Origin: CAXXOK01 sp963663285
GTDB lineage: Bacteria > Bacillota > Clostridia > Christensenellales > Aristaeellaceae
Assembly: GCA_963663285.2 (NCBI GenBank)
Contig: CAXXNI010000002.1
Span: forward strand, 372,001 to 436,000
DNA length: 64,000 nucleotides
Reading direction: 5' to 3'
Shown: positions 16,057-24,972 of the stretch, piece by piece
Layout: each line of letters opens with the position of its first letter
Numbering within the stretch: the stretch's first letter is position 1
Notes under the pieces: model-generated
What the model was told of the DNA's origin: nothing
Seen by the model: only the letters and a program-made list of their open reading frames with translations
Databases searched by the model: none
Made by a program: the position numbers and the translations under genes

Positions 16057-16998
16057 GTGATGAATACTTTACAATCAAAAGGTGCGCTTTGGTCGCCGCC
16101 GGCAGTGCCAGCCGACATTCAGCATGGTGATATGCCGGGAGACAGCATCCACATAGGGGAAACCCATATGCAAAAAGCAAATGTCATTTTTCCGGAATTG
16201 TTAAAATTGCTGGAATCTGCATATAGTAGTAATCCCCATCGACGTGTGGTGGTTGCGGTATGCGGCGGCTCAGGAGTAGGCAAATCGGAAACGGCATCGC
16301 TTCTGGCGCATTACTTCCGCGGTGTGCAAGAGGGCAGCTATACCCTGTCCGGGGATAATTACCCGCACCGCATTCCGCGTGATAACGATACCGAGCGTAT
16401 GCGTATATTCCGTAAAGCCGGTATGCGCGGGTTGGTGCAAAACGGGCTTTACACGCAATCTCGCGGTGAAACTGTGCGTACCTTGCAGCGGGAAGAGCGC
16501 GATGCGGATGTTTCGCTTGTTAGCGAATACCCATGGCTTGCTGCCTATCAGCGGGAAGGCCGTACTGCGCTTGCGGGATATTTGGGTTCGCCGCAGGAGC
16601 AGGATTTCGACGAGCTAAACACAATCATTTCGCAGTTTAAAAACGGCGCAGACAGCATATACCTGAAAAGAATGGGGCGCGATGAAACTGCTTTGTGGTA
16701 CGAAGCAGTGGATTTCAGCCATACAAACGTATTGCTGATTGAATGGACCCATGGAAACAGCGATCATCTTCACGGGGTGGATGTTGCTGTGCTATTGAAT
16801 AGTACGCCGGCAGAAACACTTGCCTACCGCAAATCCCGCCACCGGGACGGTGGAACGGATAGCCCTTTTACCACAATGGTGCTGCATTTAGAGCAGCGCC
16901 AGCTGGAAATGCAGGCGGCTAAAGCAGGCATCATTGTGTCCAAGTCCGGCGAGCTTCTGCGGTATGATGAATACCGGAAGCTGATGGCGGAGGCGTAA
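16057..16998 (+). CDS. P-loop kinase (uridine kinase/adenylylsulfate kinase-like) coupled to a GH13_18 phosphorylase
   Basis: 313 residues from GTG 16057 or ATG 16060, both close behind AGGAGG. After about 65 residues comes a Walker A loop VVVAVCGGSGVGKSETASLL, then SGDNYPHRIPRDNDTERMRI, whose Asp resembles the substrate/Mg site of uridine-kinase-like enzymes, and LLIEWTHGNSDHL. A basic stretch AYRKSRHRDGGTDSPFT may be the lid. Automated annotation tends to call such proteins adenylylsulfate kinase, but no sulfate genes are nearby. The stop is one base before the phosphorylase start, so the two act together; a plausible job is phosphorylating the sugar or acceptor handled by the phosphorylase. 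The substrate is unknown. Confidence 0.7.
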   Translation: MMNTLQSKGALWSPPAVPADIQHGDMPGDSIHIGETHMQKANVIFPELLKLLESAYSSNPHRRVVVAVCGGSGVGKSETASLLAHYFRGVQEGSYTLSGDNYPHRIPRDNDTERMRIFRKAGMRGLVQNGLYTQSRGETVRTLQREERDADVSLVSEYPWLAAYQREGRTALAGYLGSPQEQDFDELNTIISQFKNGADSIYLKRMGRDETALWYEAVDFSHTNVLLIEWTHGNSDHLHGVDVAVLLNSTPAETLAYRKSRHRDGGTDSPFTTMVLHLEQRQLEMQAAKAGIIVSKSGELLRYDEYRKLMAEA

Positions 16999-16999
16999 G

Positions 17000-18715
17000 A
17001 TGGGAAATAAAATGTTGCCCGCAGTTTCAGCCGGGCCGATGCTGAACGCATATCCCGACAGTATGGGCGGAACGTTAAAAGACGTTGTGCGTTTTTTGCA
17101 GTCGCCGGATGTGCAAGGCGTTTTTTCCACGGCCTATATTCTGCCCAGTTTGTTCAATACGGATTTGGACCGAGGCTTTTCGGTCATTGATTATTCGTTG
17201 AACGACTTGTATGCGGATCGTTCCGACTTGGACGCGATTAAGGCTCTGGATGTTGGGCTAAAGCTGGATTTTATTCTCAACCATGCGTCTGTGCTCTCGC
17301 CGCAGTTTCAGGATATTTTGCAAAAGGGTGAAGCATCGCCCTACCGTGATTTTTTTATTGACTGGAACCGTTTCTGGGAAGGCCATGGGCAAATGATGCC
17401 GCAAGGGTATATACAACCGGATGAAGCGGAAATAAAAGACATGTTCTTCCGTAAACCCGGCCTCCCGTTGTTGATGGTGCGTTTCCCGGACGGCCGGAGC
17501 GTGCCGTATTGGAATACGTTTTATCAATCGGTACAGTATCCCCGTTTGGATGCACAGGACATTATGCGGATTTCCGAGCTGCAATATGCCGCGGCGGATG
17601 TGTTGGCGGAGCGCATCAATGCGGCACTTGATGCCGGGCAAACACCACAGCAAATTGACTTTGGCCGCTTTGCGCAGGCACGTGCTGCGGTGATTGAGCT
17701 GCTGGAAAAAAGCCGGAAGTATCTGGGTCAGATGGATGTAAACATCAACTCTCCGAAAGTGTGGGAGTTTTACGAGGACACACTGGCGACGCTGGCAGGT
17801 TACGGGGCAAAAATAATCCGATTGGACGCGTTTGCCTATGCGCCGAAAACACCCGGTAAGCATAACTTTTTAAACGAGCCGGATACATGGGAATTACTGG
17901 GCAAAATAAAAACCATTGCCGATCAATACGGTTTGACACTCCTGCCGGAAATACACTCAAGCTATGTTGAGAAGACCTATGAAAAGCTCACGGAGCAGGG
18001 GTATCTATGCTACGATTTCTTTTTGCCCGGCTTGATGATTGATGCGCTGGATCATGCAAACGGCGCTTTGCTGATGGCCTGGGCGAAAGAACAGAAGGAT
18101 AAGGGTATTCGCACGGTCAATATGCTGGGTTGTCACGATGGTATTCCATTGCTGGACTTGAAGGGCTTTTTACCGGATGCGCAAATTGAAAAGCTGATTG
18201 ATTCCGTCGTGCAGCGCGGTGGTATGGTAAAGGACCTGCATGGGCAAAAGAATGTGTATTATCAGGTCAACGCAACGTACTTCAGCGCGCTTGGCGGAGA
18301 AGAACGGAAGTTGCTGCTCGCGCGTGCCCTGCAAATGTTTATGCCGGGCAAACCGCAAGTGTGGTATTTGGACTTGTTTGCAGGGGAAAATGATGTTGAA
18401 GCTGTAAAGCACGCCGGAGCGGGCGGGCATAAGGAGATAAACCGCACCAACCTGACGGCGGAGCAGGTGCAAAAGGCAATGGAACGCAAGGTGGTCAAAG
18501 ACCAGCTGGCGCTGCTGCGCTTCCGCAATGATTTTCCGGCATTCGGCTTTGATGCGGAGCTTACGGTTTTAAACCAGGAACCGCACAAACTGGCGTTTTG
18601 CTGGCGGCAAAACGGCTGCAGCGCGGAGCTGGAAGCTGATTTGCATACTTGCAGCTTTACGGTAACAGGGCGGGACGAAGAGAACCATTGCATATTTACG
18701 TTTGCGCAGAAATAA
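17000..18715 (+). CDS. GH13 subfamily 18 sugar phosphorylase (sucrose phosphorylase-like)
   Basis: 571 residues. Catalytic signatures of the alpha-amylase clan are visible: nucleophile Asp in KIIRLDAFAYAPKTPG, acid/base Glu in TLLPEIHSSY and transition-state Asp in LGCHDGIPLLDLKG. The motif RLDAFAYA..PG..NFLNEPDTWELL is typical of subfamily 18, which contains sucrose, sucrose-6-phosphate, glucosylglycerate and glucosylglycerol phosphorylases. There is no signal peptide, so it is cytoplasmic, giving glucose 1-phosphate from an imported glucoside. It is about 80 residues longer than classic sucrose phosphorylase. The acceptor cannot be read with confidence; the coupled kinase upstream may be a clue. 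It ends before a terminator at 18760. Confidence 0.85.
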   Translation: MGNKMLPAVSAGPMLNAYPDSMGGTLKDVVRFLQSPDVQGVFSTAYILPSLFNTDLDRGFSVIDYSLNDLYADRSDLDAIKALDVGLKLDFILNHASVLSPQFQDILQKGEASPYRDFFIDWNRFWEGHGQMMPQGYIQPDEAEIKDMFFRKPGLPLLMVRFPDGRSVPYWNTFYQSVQYPRLDAQDIMRISELQYAAADVLAERINAALDAGQTPQQIDFGRFAQARAAVIELLEKSRKYLGQMDVNINSPKVWEFYEDTLATLAGYGAKIIRLDAFAYAPKTPGKHNFLNEPDTWELLGKIKTIADQYGLTLLPEIHSSYVEKTYEKLTEQGYLCYDFFLPGLMIDALDHANGALLMAWAKEQKDKGIRTVNMLGCHDGIPLLDLKGFLPDAQIEKLIDSVVQRGGMVKDLHGQKNVYYQVNATYFSALGGEERKLLLARALQMFMPGKPQVWYLDLFAGENDVEAVKHAGAGGHKEINRTNLTAEQVQKAMERKVVKDQLALLRFRNDFPAFGFDAELTVLNQEPHKLAFCWRQNGCSAELEADLHTCSFTVTGRDEENHCIFTFAQK

Positions 18716-18759
18716 AACCCGGCTGAAAACACAATGACTATACCGCGGAAGTGAACGAG

Positions 18760-18797
18760 AAAATAAAAAAGTGGCAAACGCCACTTTTTTGTTTTCT
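18760..18797 (+). terminator. Terminator of the kinase-phosphorylase operon
   Basis: AAAAAAGTGGC (18765-18775), loop AAAC, GCCACTTTTTT (18780-18790), then GTTTTCT. The A/T flanks make it usable from both strands. Confidence 0.85.
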
Positions 18798-18892
18798 GCC
18801 TTTTTCTTTATGGCAACAATCAACAAACAATACTTGGGAACACAGTATACTAAGCTGTACCTATCGTAAAGTTTGCCGTTGCTATTGAAAAT

Positions 18893-20546
18893 CTATTTTT
18901 GAGTCGGCTTTTCATGTTCGGCAGCGTACTGCTTTTCTCCTCCGGAAAGATTATATACATGCGTAAAGCCTTTACCAAGCAGTATGTTTTGCACGGCATT
19001 CCCGGTGGTGCCTTTATTGCAATAGGTAATGGTAACCGTATCCCGGTTCATATGCGCTGTCTCAGCCCGAACCTGTGCATGCGGCAGGTTGACGGCACCG
19101 GGCACGTGGCGTTTTACATACTGCGCAGGTACCCGTGTATCCAGTAGATTGTAGGGTTCCCCGGAGGCAGCAAGCGTATCCAGCGCATCGGCGGTCATCA
19201 GCTCCCGGCCGCGATGGATGGCGTTTTCGAGGATCATGCCGGTATACATCACGGGGTCTTTTGTGGTAGAAAACGGCGGAGCGTACGCCAAATCCAAATG
19301 GAATAAATCTTCCGCTTTCGCTTTAAAGGAAAGCGCGGTAACAAACACATCGATTCTTTTATCCACACCGGAGAAGCCCACGATTTGTGCGCCCAGTAAA
19401 CGCCCGGTTTCCCGGTCTGCAACGCCTTTGATAATCATCTCCTGACCGTGCATATATGTTGGCTTATCCGGTTTGATATTGTGGCATACAACCGGGGTAT
19501 ATCCTTCGGCGCATGCCTCTCGCTCGCTTAATCCCGTCTGCGCAACCGTCATGCCGAATACTTGAAAGATGCCGGTACCCAGTATACCGCGAAAAGTCAG
19601 GTCGCCGCCGGTCAGGCTATCGCCTGCAATACGGCCTGTTTTATTAGCTGTGGAACCCAACGGACGATAAACAGGCTTACCCGTAACTAGCTGTGTTTGC
19701 TCGATGCAATCTCCGCAGGCGTAAATATCGGGGACGCTGGTACGCATTTGCGCATCCACTCGGATTGCATTTGCTACTCCAAGCTGAAGTCCCGCAGCGG
19801 CGGCCAGTTCTGTGTTGGGTTTTACGCCGATCGAAACGAGCACCATATCGGCACAGACAGTACCGCCATCGGCAAGGGATATGGAATCTGATTGTATTGA
19901 CTCCACGGTTACGCCTGTTTTCACCGTGACGCCGTTTTTCATCAGGTGCGTCTGCACATGCACCGCCATATCGGGGTCGAGTCCGGGCGTTACCTGTGGC
20001 AGTTTTTCCAGCAGGGTAACGGAGATGCCCAGCGCCTTGAGATTTTCGCAAACCTCCAGCCCGATAAAGCCTGTGCCGATGATCGCCGCGCTTTGCGGTT
20101 TTTGTGTAGTAAGAAAGGTTTTTAATACGGCGCATATCGCCAATATTGCGCAAATGGAAAACATGGGGTTGACCAATGCCTGTAATCGGGGGAATAGCGG
20201 CGCGCGCGCCGGTAGCCAGTACCAACTTATCGTAAAAATCGGTTAGCACTACGCCTGTTGACAGGTTTTTGACAGTAATGGCATGGGAAGCCGGATCAAT
20301 TGCAAGAACCTCGTGGCGGATATGAATATCAATATTATACTTGCTTTTGAAAAACGCCGGATCACGCGGAGTGAGCTCGTCTGCATTTTCCACAAGACCG
20401 CCGAGGTAATAGGGCATACCGCAGCCGGAGTAGGAAATATCGCCGTCTTTTTCGTATACCACAATCTCCGCATCCTCACGGTTACGCCGGGCTTTGGCTG
20501 CCGCGGATGTGCCTGCGGCGACAGCGCCGATGATGATGATTCGCAT
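18893..20546 (-). pseudogene. CoA-disulfide reductase with C-terminal rhodanese domain, frameshifted
   Basis: Two overlapping minus-strand frames together encode one protein of about 551 residues. The first part (from ATG 20546, behind GGAGGG) has the FAD fold IIIIGAVAAGTSAAAKARRN and the single redox cysteine in SYSGCGMPYYLGG, typical of CoA-disulfide reductases. The second frame continues with the NAD(P) fold SAAIIGTGFIGLEVCENLKA, the FAD motif PDIYACGDCIE, the dimer interface, and a rhodanese domain with NLLDTRVPAQYVKRHVPGAV and the active-site loop ITYCNKGTTGNAV. The break is one extra A in an A5 run (T5 at 20119-20123): removing it joins RRIK to TFLTTQKPQ. Total length and order match CoADR-RHD enzymes. 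It follows the arsenite pump by about 70 bases. Error or real mutation cannot be decided here. Confidence 0.8.
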
Positions 20547-20618
20547 GCGTTACCCTCCGTTGCCATACGCTTTATTTTGCAATCCCAGCAAAATAAGCGC
20601 ATTGTATTTAGTATGTGA

Positions 20619-21677
20619 TTAATGCTTGGTGTTTTGCGGAAACCAATGCGTGGTTCTGTTAGCGATGTTGACCAGCGTCAGCATCACAGGCACCTCAACC
20701 AATACACCTACGATTGTCGCAAGCGCTACGGGGCTATCGGCGCCAAACAGGGAGATGGCAACTGCAACAGCTAGCTCGAAAAAGTTGGATGCGCCGATCA
20801 TTCCGGCAGGCGCGGCAATATCATGAGGGAGTTTTAACGCTTTGCTGGCAAGGTATGCGATAAAGAATATCAAAAACGTTTGCAAGGTCAACGGAATGGC
20901 GATCAGCACAATGTGCAGGGGATTTTGCAAAATTACATTCCCCTGAAACGAAAAGATAATGACAAGGGTAAGCAGCAGCCCCGCAATGGTAACATGGTTC
21001 CATTTCGGCAGAAAGGTTTTTATAAAATAGGTTTCACCCTTTTTTCGAATCAGCCGGGTACGGGTGAGGATGCCGCCTGCCAGCGGAATGACCACAAACA
21101 GCACAACCGATAAAAGCAGCGTATTCCACGGTATGGTAACCCCGCCAATCCCAAGAAGCAGCGCAACAATCGGCGTAAACGCGACGAGTATAATCAGGTC
21201 GTTGGTGGCTACCTGTACCACAGTGTAGGCGGGGTTGCCGTGCGTTAGGTGACTCCATACAAACACCATCGCTGTGCAGGGAGCCGCACCCAGCAAAATA
21301 GCGCCAGCGAGGTAATCCCGGGCCAAAGCGGCGGGAATGAATGCGCGGAATACGACATAGAAGAAAAACCAGGCAATGCCAAACATGGTAAAAGGTTTGA
21401 TCAGCCAATTGGCAGCCCAGGTAACAAAAAGCCCCTTCGGGTTTTTACCAACATCCCGGATGCTTTGAAAATCAACTTTGAGCATCATGGGGTAGATCAT
21501 CAACCAAATTAAAATGGCGATGGGAATGGAAACATTTGCGTATTGGAACTGGTTTAAAAATTGCGGCACGATGGGGATAAACTTGCCGATGAGCACGCCT
21601 GCCACCATGCAAAGTGCAACCCAAAGAGAAAGGTACCGTTGGAAAAACCCGATCCCCGGCTGTTTTTCTTTTTCCAT
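20619..21677 (-). CDS. ACR3-family arsenite efflux transporter
   Basis: 352 residues, about ten hydrophobic segments. Diagnostic parts are LMIYPMMLKVDFQSI, NWLIKPFTMFGIAWFFF, LLGAAPCTAMVFVWSHLTHG with the conserved cysteine of span four needed for As(III) transport, TNDLIILVAFTPI, and GMIGASNFFELAVAVAISLF with the conserved Glu. It lies between arsR and the CoA-disulfide reductase-like gene on the same strand, 63 bases behind arsR, and starts after GAGGTTTGCTTT. Function: arsenite (possibly antimonite) extrusion driven by the membrane potential. No arsC lies in the window, so arsenate reduction would need another gene. Confidence 0.93.
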   Translation of the reverse strand: MEKEKQPGIGFFQRYLSLWVALCMVAGVLIGKFIPIVPQFLNQFQYANVSIPIAILIWLMIYPMMLKVDFQSIRDVGKNPKGLFVTWAANWLIKPFTMFGIAWFFFYVVFRAFIPAALARDYLAGAILLGAAPCTAMVFVWSHLTHGNPAYTVVQVATNDLIILVAFTPIVALLLGIGGVTIPWNTLLLSVVLFVVIPLAGGILTRTRLIRKKGETYFIKTFLPKWNHVTIAGLLLTLVIIFSFQGNVILQNPLHIVLIAIPLTLQTFLIFFIAYLASKALKLPHDIAAPAGMIGASNFFELAVAVAISLFGADSPVALATIVGVLVEVPVMLTLVNIANRTTHWFPQNTKH

Positions 21678-21740
21678 AAAGCAAACCTCATTTCTGATTG
21701 TTTTACGGCCTGTGTTGGTGAGGCGTGAGGTATGGTACTT

Positions 21741-22052
21741 TTACTGCGCGCAGCTGATGTCGCGTTGCTCACATACTACATGGGTATATTCCTCCAGCAG
21801 CTGTGCAGCTGTTGCGCTGCCTTGCTTACAGATGGAATAATAGGTCCATTTGCCTTCTTTCCGGGCGGATACCACGCCGGATTCGGTAAGGATTTTCATA
21901 TGGTGTGACAGTGTTGATTGACCAATTTGAAGCGCTTCCTGTAACCGGCAGGCACATTTTTCGCCTGTACATAGTAGTTGTAAAACAGTCAGCCGGTTTT
22001 CATCACAAAAAGCCTTAAAAACTTTCGCGTTCAGGGTATTGTTTTGCGCCAT
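21741..22052 (-). CDS. arsR: ArsR/SmtB family arsenical repressor
   Basis: 103 residues from ATG 22052 (GAGGTG six bases upstream; GTG 22061 is less likely). Winged HTH: VFKAFCDENRLTVLQLLCTG, CRLQEALQIGQSTLSHHMKI, LTESGVVSARKEGKWTYYSI. The As(III)-binding pair sits in GEKCACRLQ at the start of the recognition region, as in the ELCVCDL motif of classic ArsR, with further C-terminal cysteines (VVCEQRDISCAQ). It represses its own operon; the promoter overlaps a 10-bp inverted repeat. Confidence 0.93.
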   Translation of the reverse strand: MAQNNTLNAKVFKAFCDENRLTVLQLLCTGEKCACRLQEALQIGQSTLSHHMKILTESGVVSARKEGKWTYYSICKQGSATAAQLLEEYTHVVCEQRDISCAQ

Positions 22053-22072
22053 TCTAAGCACCTCACATCTAT

Positions 22073-22114
22073 ATTCTTCGATATTATTATTTAAGAAACA
22101 TCGAATAATGTCAA
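22073..22114 (-). promoter_or_regulatory. ars promoter and ArsR operator
   Basis: On the minus strand, TTGACA (22109-22114), 17-base spacer, AATAAT (22086-22091). An inverted repeat, ATTCTTCGAT (22073-22082) against ATCGAATAAT (22100-22109) with one mismatch, brackets the -10 box and touches the -35 box. A repressor bound there would block RNA polymerase. Confidence 0.7.
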
Positions 22115-22282
22115 TACGATATTGTGGATTTACCTAAATTTAACATGGCAAAAGAGCGCCGTGAATATGGCGCCAATAAAATTGAATAGTCGTATTTTAT
22201 CGTTTATATATGCGCGTTAGTGATTTCTTGCTATAGCAACATTGTTGGTACACGAGGTTCACAAGTGTAGGTTTTTGTACGC

Positions 22283-22849
22283 CTATTTGTACCGGAATGT
22301 GATTTCGGCATCAACAAAACGGCGGTAATTGCGGATGCGTTTGCTTATTTTTGCCCGTTCAAAAGTAAACAGCGAAATGGCCTCCCACAGGAAAACCCAA
22401 CCGCCGACAATGACGATTTCAGTTAACGTATATACGACAATATTACTTCTGGTGCCGATGCCCAAGTATGAGGAAGTGAGCAGTATCCCTGAAATGAACA
22501 GATAGATAACAGCGTTTTTTAGTAATGACCGAATTTTTTTCTTCTCCAGCTCGATATAAAAGCGGTAAAAGGTTTTAAACCAGGAAATAATCACCTGTTC
22601 CCGCTCTGAATTGCGAACCTCCTGTGTTAGATACAGACACAAATCAATGCTGTATTTCATGGGAATATCGTCGATGGAATCTTCCAAAAAATGCAACAGT
22701 TCGGGATCGATATCCTTACGTTTCATGGGTGCGTGATCCCAATCATTAAAAATATCGGTATAGGTGTCAAGCGATACCTCAATGACGTAATTCCCGTTTT
22801 CCGGGTTTTTTTCGTAGATTCGTTCCAGTAGACTGCTTGTTTTGTGCAT
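22283..22849 (-). CDS. Uncharacterised membrane protein with two transmembrane segments
   Basis: 188 residues. I do not recognise the family firmly. The acidic N-terminal half (DTYTDIFNDWDHAPMKRKDI, DPELLHFLEDSIDDIPMKYS) looks cytoplasmic; two hydrophobic segments follow (NAVIYLFISGILLTSSYLGI and IVVYTLTEIVIVGGWVFLWE), and a basic tail AKISKRIRNYRRFVDAEITF. The start follows AAGGAA. It stands alone between the ars operon and a serine hydrolase, with 230 and 290 empty bases on either side. Confidence 0.6.
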   Translation of the reverse strand: MHKTSSLLERIYEKNPENGNYVIEVSLDTYTDIFNDWDHAPMKRKDIDPELLHFLEDSIDDIPMKYSIDLCLYLTQEVRNSEREQVIISWFKTFYRFYIELEKKKIRSLLKNAVIYLFISGILLTSSYLGIGTRSNIVVYTLTEIVIVGGWVFLWEAISLFTFERAKISKRIRNYRRFVDAEITFRYK

Positions 22850-23141
22850 ACGCGTTCATTCCTTATGATCAGATCGGATGCTTTCAATGCGTTATTTGTG
22901 GGAAACAACGATTGCTTATATTGCCGACAAGCTGTATAACCCTATAAACGTAAAGCGAATTGTCTGCATAGGCGGTCATGCAATAGGGATAACAGCCGTA
23001 ATTAAAAGACTCGGGAGTTGCCGATAATGGGTAGCGATCAATACTTATATATATACAGCATCCAGAAAACCAAGGCATGAAAAACAGGGTGCAGTTCCAT
23101 AGCTGTTTACCTGCGACCTGATGGTGAAGATGCCCACTGAA

Positions 23142-24314
23142 TCAGGAGAGAATCCCGGCGTACACGATATTCCGTATTTTCCGTGTGAGCGGTGGCATAA
23201 CCGCATCGGCACGCTGCTGCAGCACAAGCAGAATCATTTCTTCCTGCGGGCAGACCGTCATATAGGTTCCACTCCAGCCATCCCAACCATATTCACCAAC
23301 AACACCCAACGAATTGCCAAGCCCCGGTTCTTCCATCACCCGCATCAAGCCGCCGTACCCATAACCGTTCATTGTGTGGAAAACAAGCCCTTCCCGCTGC
23401 TTTGCGTTTAAATGGTTATGGGTAAGCCATTGCACAGAGGCAGGGGTGAGAATTTGCGTTTTCTTCAGTGAGCCGTTGCCCAGCAACATCCGCGCAAAGG
23501 CGAGCATATCATCAATGGTGGATACCGCGCCACCGCCGCCGGAGTGGTAGGCAAGCTTGGTAAAATGGGTAAGCGCTCTGGATGGACTTTCCGTATAGGG
23601 TTGCAAAGTTCCGTTTTTTTGCTCGTAAAGAGTAGCAAGACGATCTTGCTTGCTTTCCGGCACATAAAAATCGGTATCTTCCATCCCCAAAGGCGCAAAC
23701 AGCGCTTTTTGCATGTATTCATCCAGCGGTTTTCCTGAAACAACTTCAATCACAGCGCCCAGCACATCCGCCGACGTGCCGTACTGCCAACCTTCGCCCG
23801 GGTGGAACAAAAGCGGCAATTGACCAATGCGATTGGCTATGGTATTGGTGTTGGGTGGATTGCCTTCGGCAGTTTCCCGCTCAATATCCTCAAACAGCGC
23901 GGCGGCAGCGCGCTCCGCTGGGGTTGCATCGCCCGGGTAGCAAAGCCCGGACGTCATGGAGAATAGATCCCGTACCTGCACAGGTCTTTTAACGGGTTCG
24001 GTTTCCGTATCGCTCAGGGCAACACGCTGGTCTTTAAACCCTTCCAGAAAATCCGATACGGGCGCGAGCAAATCCAGAAGTCCGCGCTCCACAAGGGTCA
24101 TGGCGGCAACGGCAGTCAGGGGCTTTGTTAGTGAATAAAGCCGGAAGATCGTATCCCGGCAGATCGGCGCGTTACGCTCAATATCGGCATAACCGCTGCC
24201 GCTTAAAAAGACTTCCTCATCCTTTTGCCATAGTAATGTCAATACACAAGGCGCTTCACCGCGCGCAACAGCGTCGTCCATAACACGGCTTACGTTTTTC
24301 CGTATCTTTTTCAT
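23142..24314 (-). CDS. Serine hydrolase, class C beta-lactamase family
   Basis: 390 residues, no signal peptide visible. The nucleophile motif S-x-x-K is in RLYSLTKPLTAVAAMTLVER, the second motif in GWQYGTSADVLGAVIEVVSG takes the place of Y-x-N, and the family tail appears as GGLMRVMEEPGLGNSLGVVG and GWSGTYMTVCPQEEM. Its length and order match EstB/D-aminopeptidase-like esterases rather than secreted AmpC. AGGAGG precedes ATG 24314. The physiological substrate is unknown; cytoplasmic members are esterases or peptidases. Confidence 0.82.
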   Translation of the reverse strand: MKKIRKNVSRVMDDAVARGEAPCVLTLLWQKDEEVFLSGSGYADIERNAPICRDTIFRLYSLTKPLTAVAAMTLVERGLLDLLAPVSDFLEGFKDQRVALSDTETEPVKRPVQVRDLFSMTSGLCYPGDATPAERAAAALFEDIERETAEGNPPNTNTIANRIGQLPLLFHPGEGWQYGTSADVLGAVIEVVSGKPLDEYMQKALFAPLGMEDTDFYVPESKQDRLATLYEQKNGTLQPYTESPSRALTHFTKLAYHSGGGGAVSTIDDMLAFARMLLGNGSLKKTQILTPASVQWLTHNHLNAKQREGLVFHTMNGYGYGGLMRVMEEPGLGNSLGVVGEYGWDGWSGTYMTVCPQEEMILLVLQQRADAVMPPLTRKIRNIVYAGILS

Positions 24315-24798
24315 ATGTTTTTACCTCCTGAAAGGTGGCCTCCAGATCCGTTGAAACTGGCTAAATGGTAACATTAGGCAGTGATAAAGTCAATTGCGGA
24401 ATTTAAACGCTCTATAGCGTGTCCGATTACTCGCTTTGGGGCTTCTGCCCATAACCAGACACGTTTTCCTGCATGACTTGGCTGGCTGAATACCAGTTTT
24501 GAATATGCAACAGTGTTGTTGCCAGTATGTAAAAAATAGGTAAATTTTTTATCTAGTAACAATCCTTATCATCATGCTGATTCTTTACTATACAGTCCAC
24601 AACAAGCGAAGGCGGAGCGATAGGGATGCTTTGTCATCACTGCGCTTCAACAAAGCAAACATGAAACGATACAAGTGTAAAATTAGATACCAGTTACATT
24701 GATGGATTCATGATATCCCTTATTTCTCAAGGGTGGAAAGCGTTATGAAGCAGCTGCAACTGGTATTGTTTTTTTCGTGTTTGTGTTAGCAAACCCCC
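24315..24798. other. Intergenic region without supported genes
   Basis: A 62-codon open frame on the minus strand (24374-24562) has no ribosome-binding site and no family likeness. No hairpin with a T-run was seen. The GntR promoter follows. Confidence 0.5.
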
Positions 24799-24860
24799 TT
24801 GACGTTTTTAAAAAAAGCCTCTATACTGGCGCTGTGACAAAGAAGTCCACAGTTCTTGTG
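24799..24860 (+). promoter_or_regulatory. Sigma-A promoter and possible operator of the nucleoside-type operon
   Basis: TTGACG (24799-24804), 17-base spacer, TATACT (24822-24827), a strong match. Just past the expected transcription start an imperfect inverted repeat, ACAAAGAA against TTCTTGT (about 24838-24859), could be the GntR operator. About 110 further leader bases precede the coding region. Confidence 0.65.
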
Positions 24861-24972
24861 CGGCTTCCTATTGATGTTTATATAGAGAAGAGGTGAGAAG
24901 CAGGAAGACTCTTTTGCTGCATCAACTGGTAATGACCACATGACATCATATCAAGAGAAGTGAGGAGTTTAC

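Noticed and set aside
24374..24562. Minus-strand 62-codon frame that could be a transposase remnant
   Set aside because: No catalytic motif, no inverted repeats or target duplications around it and no ribosome-binding site.
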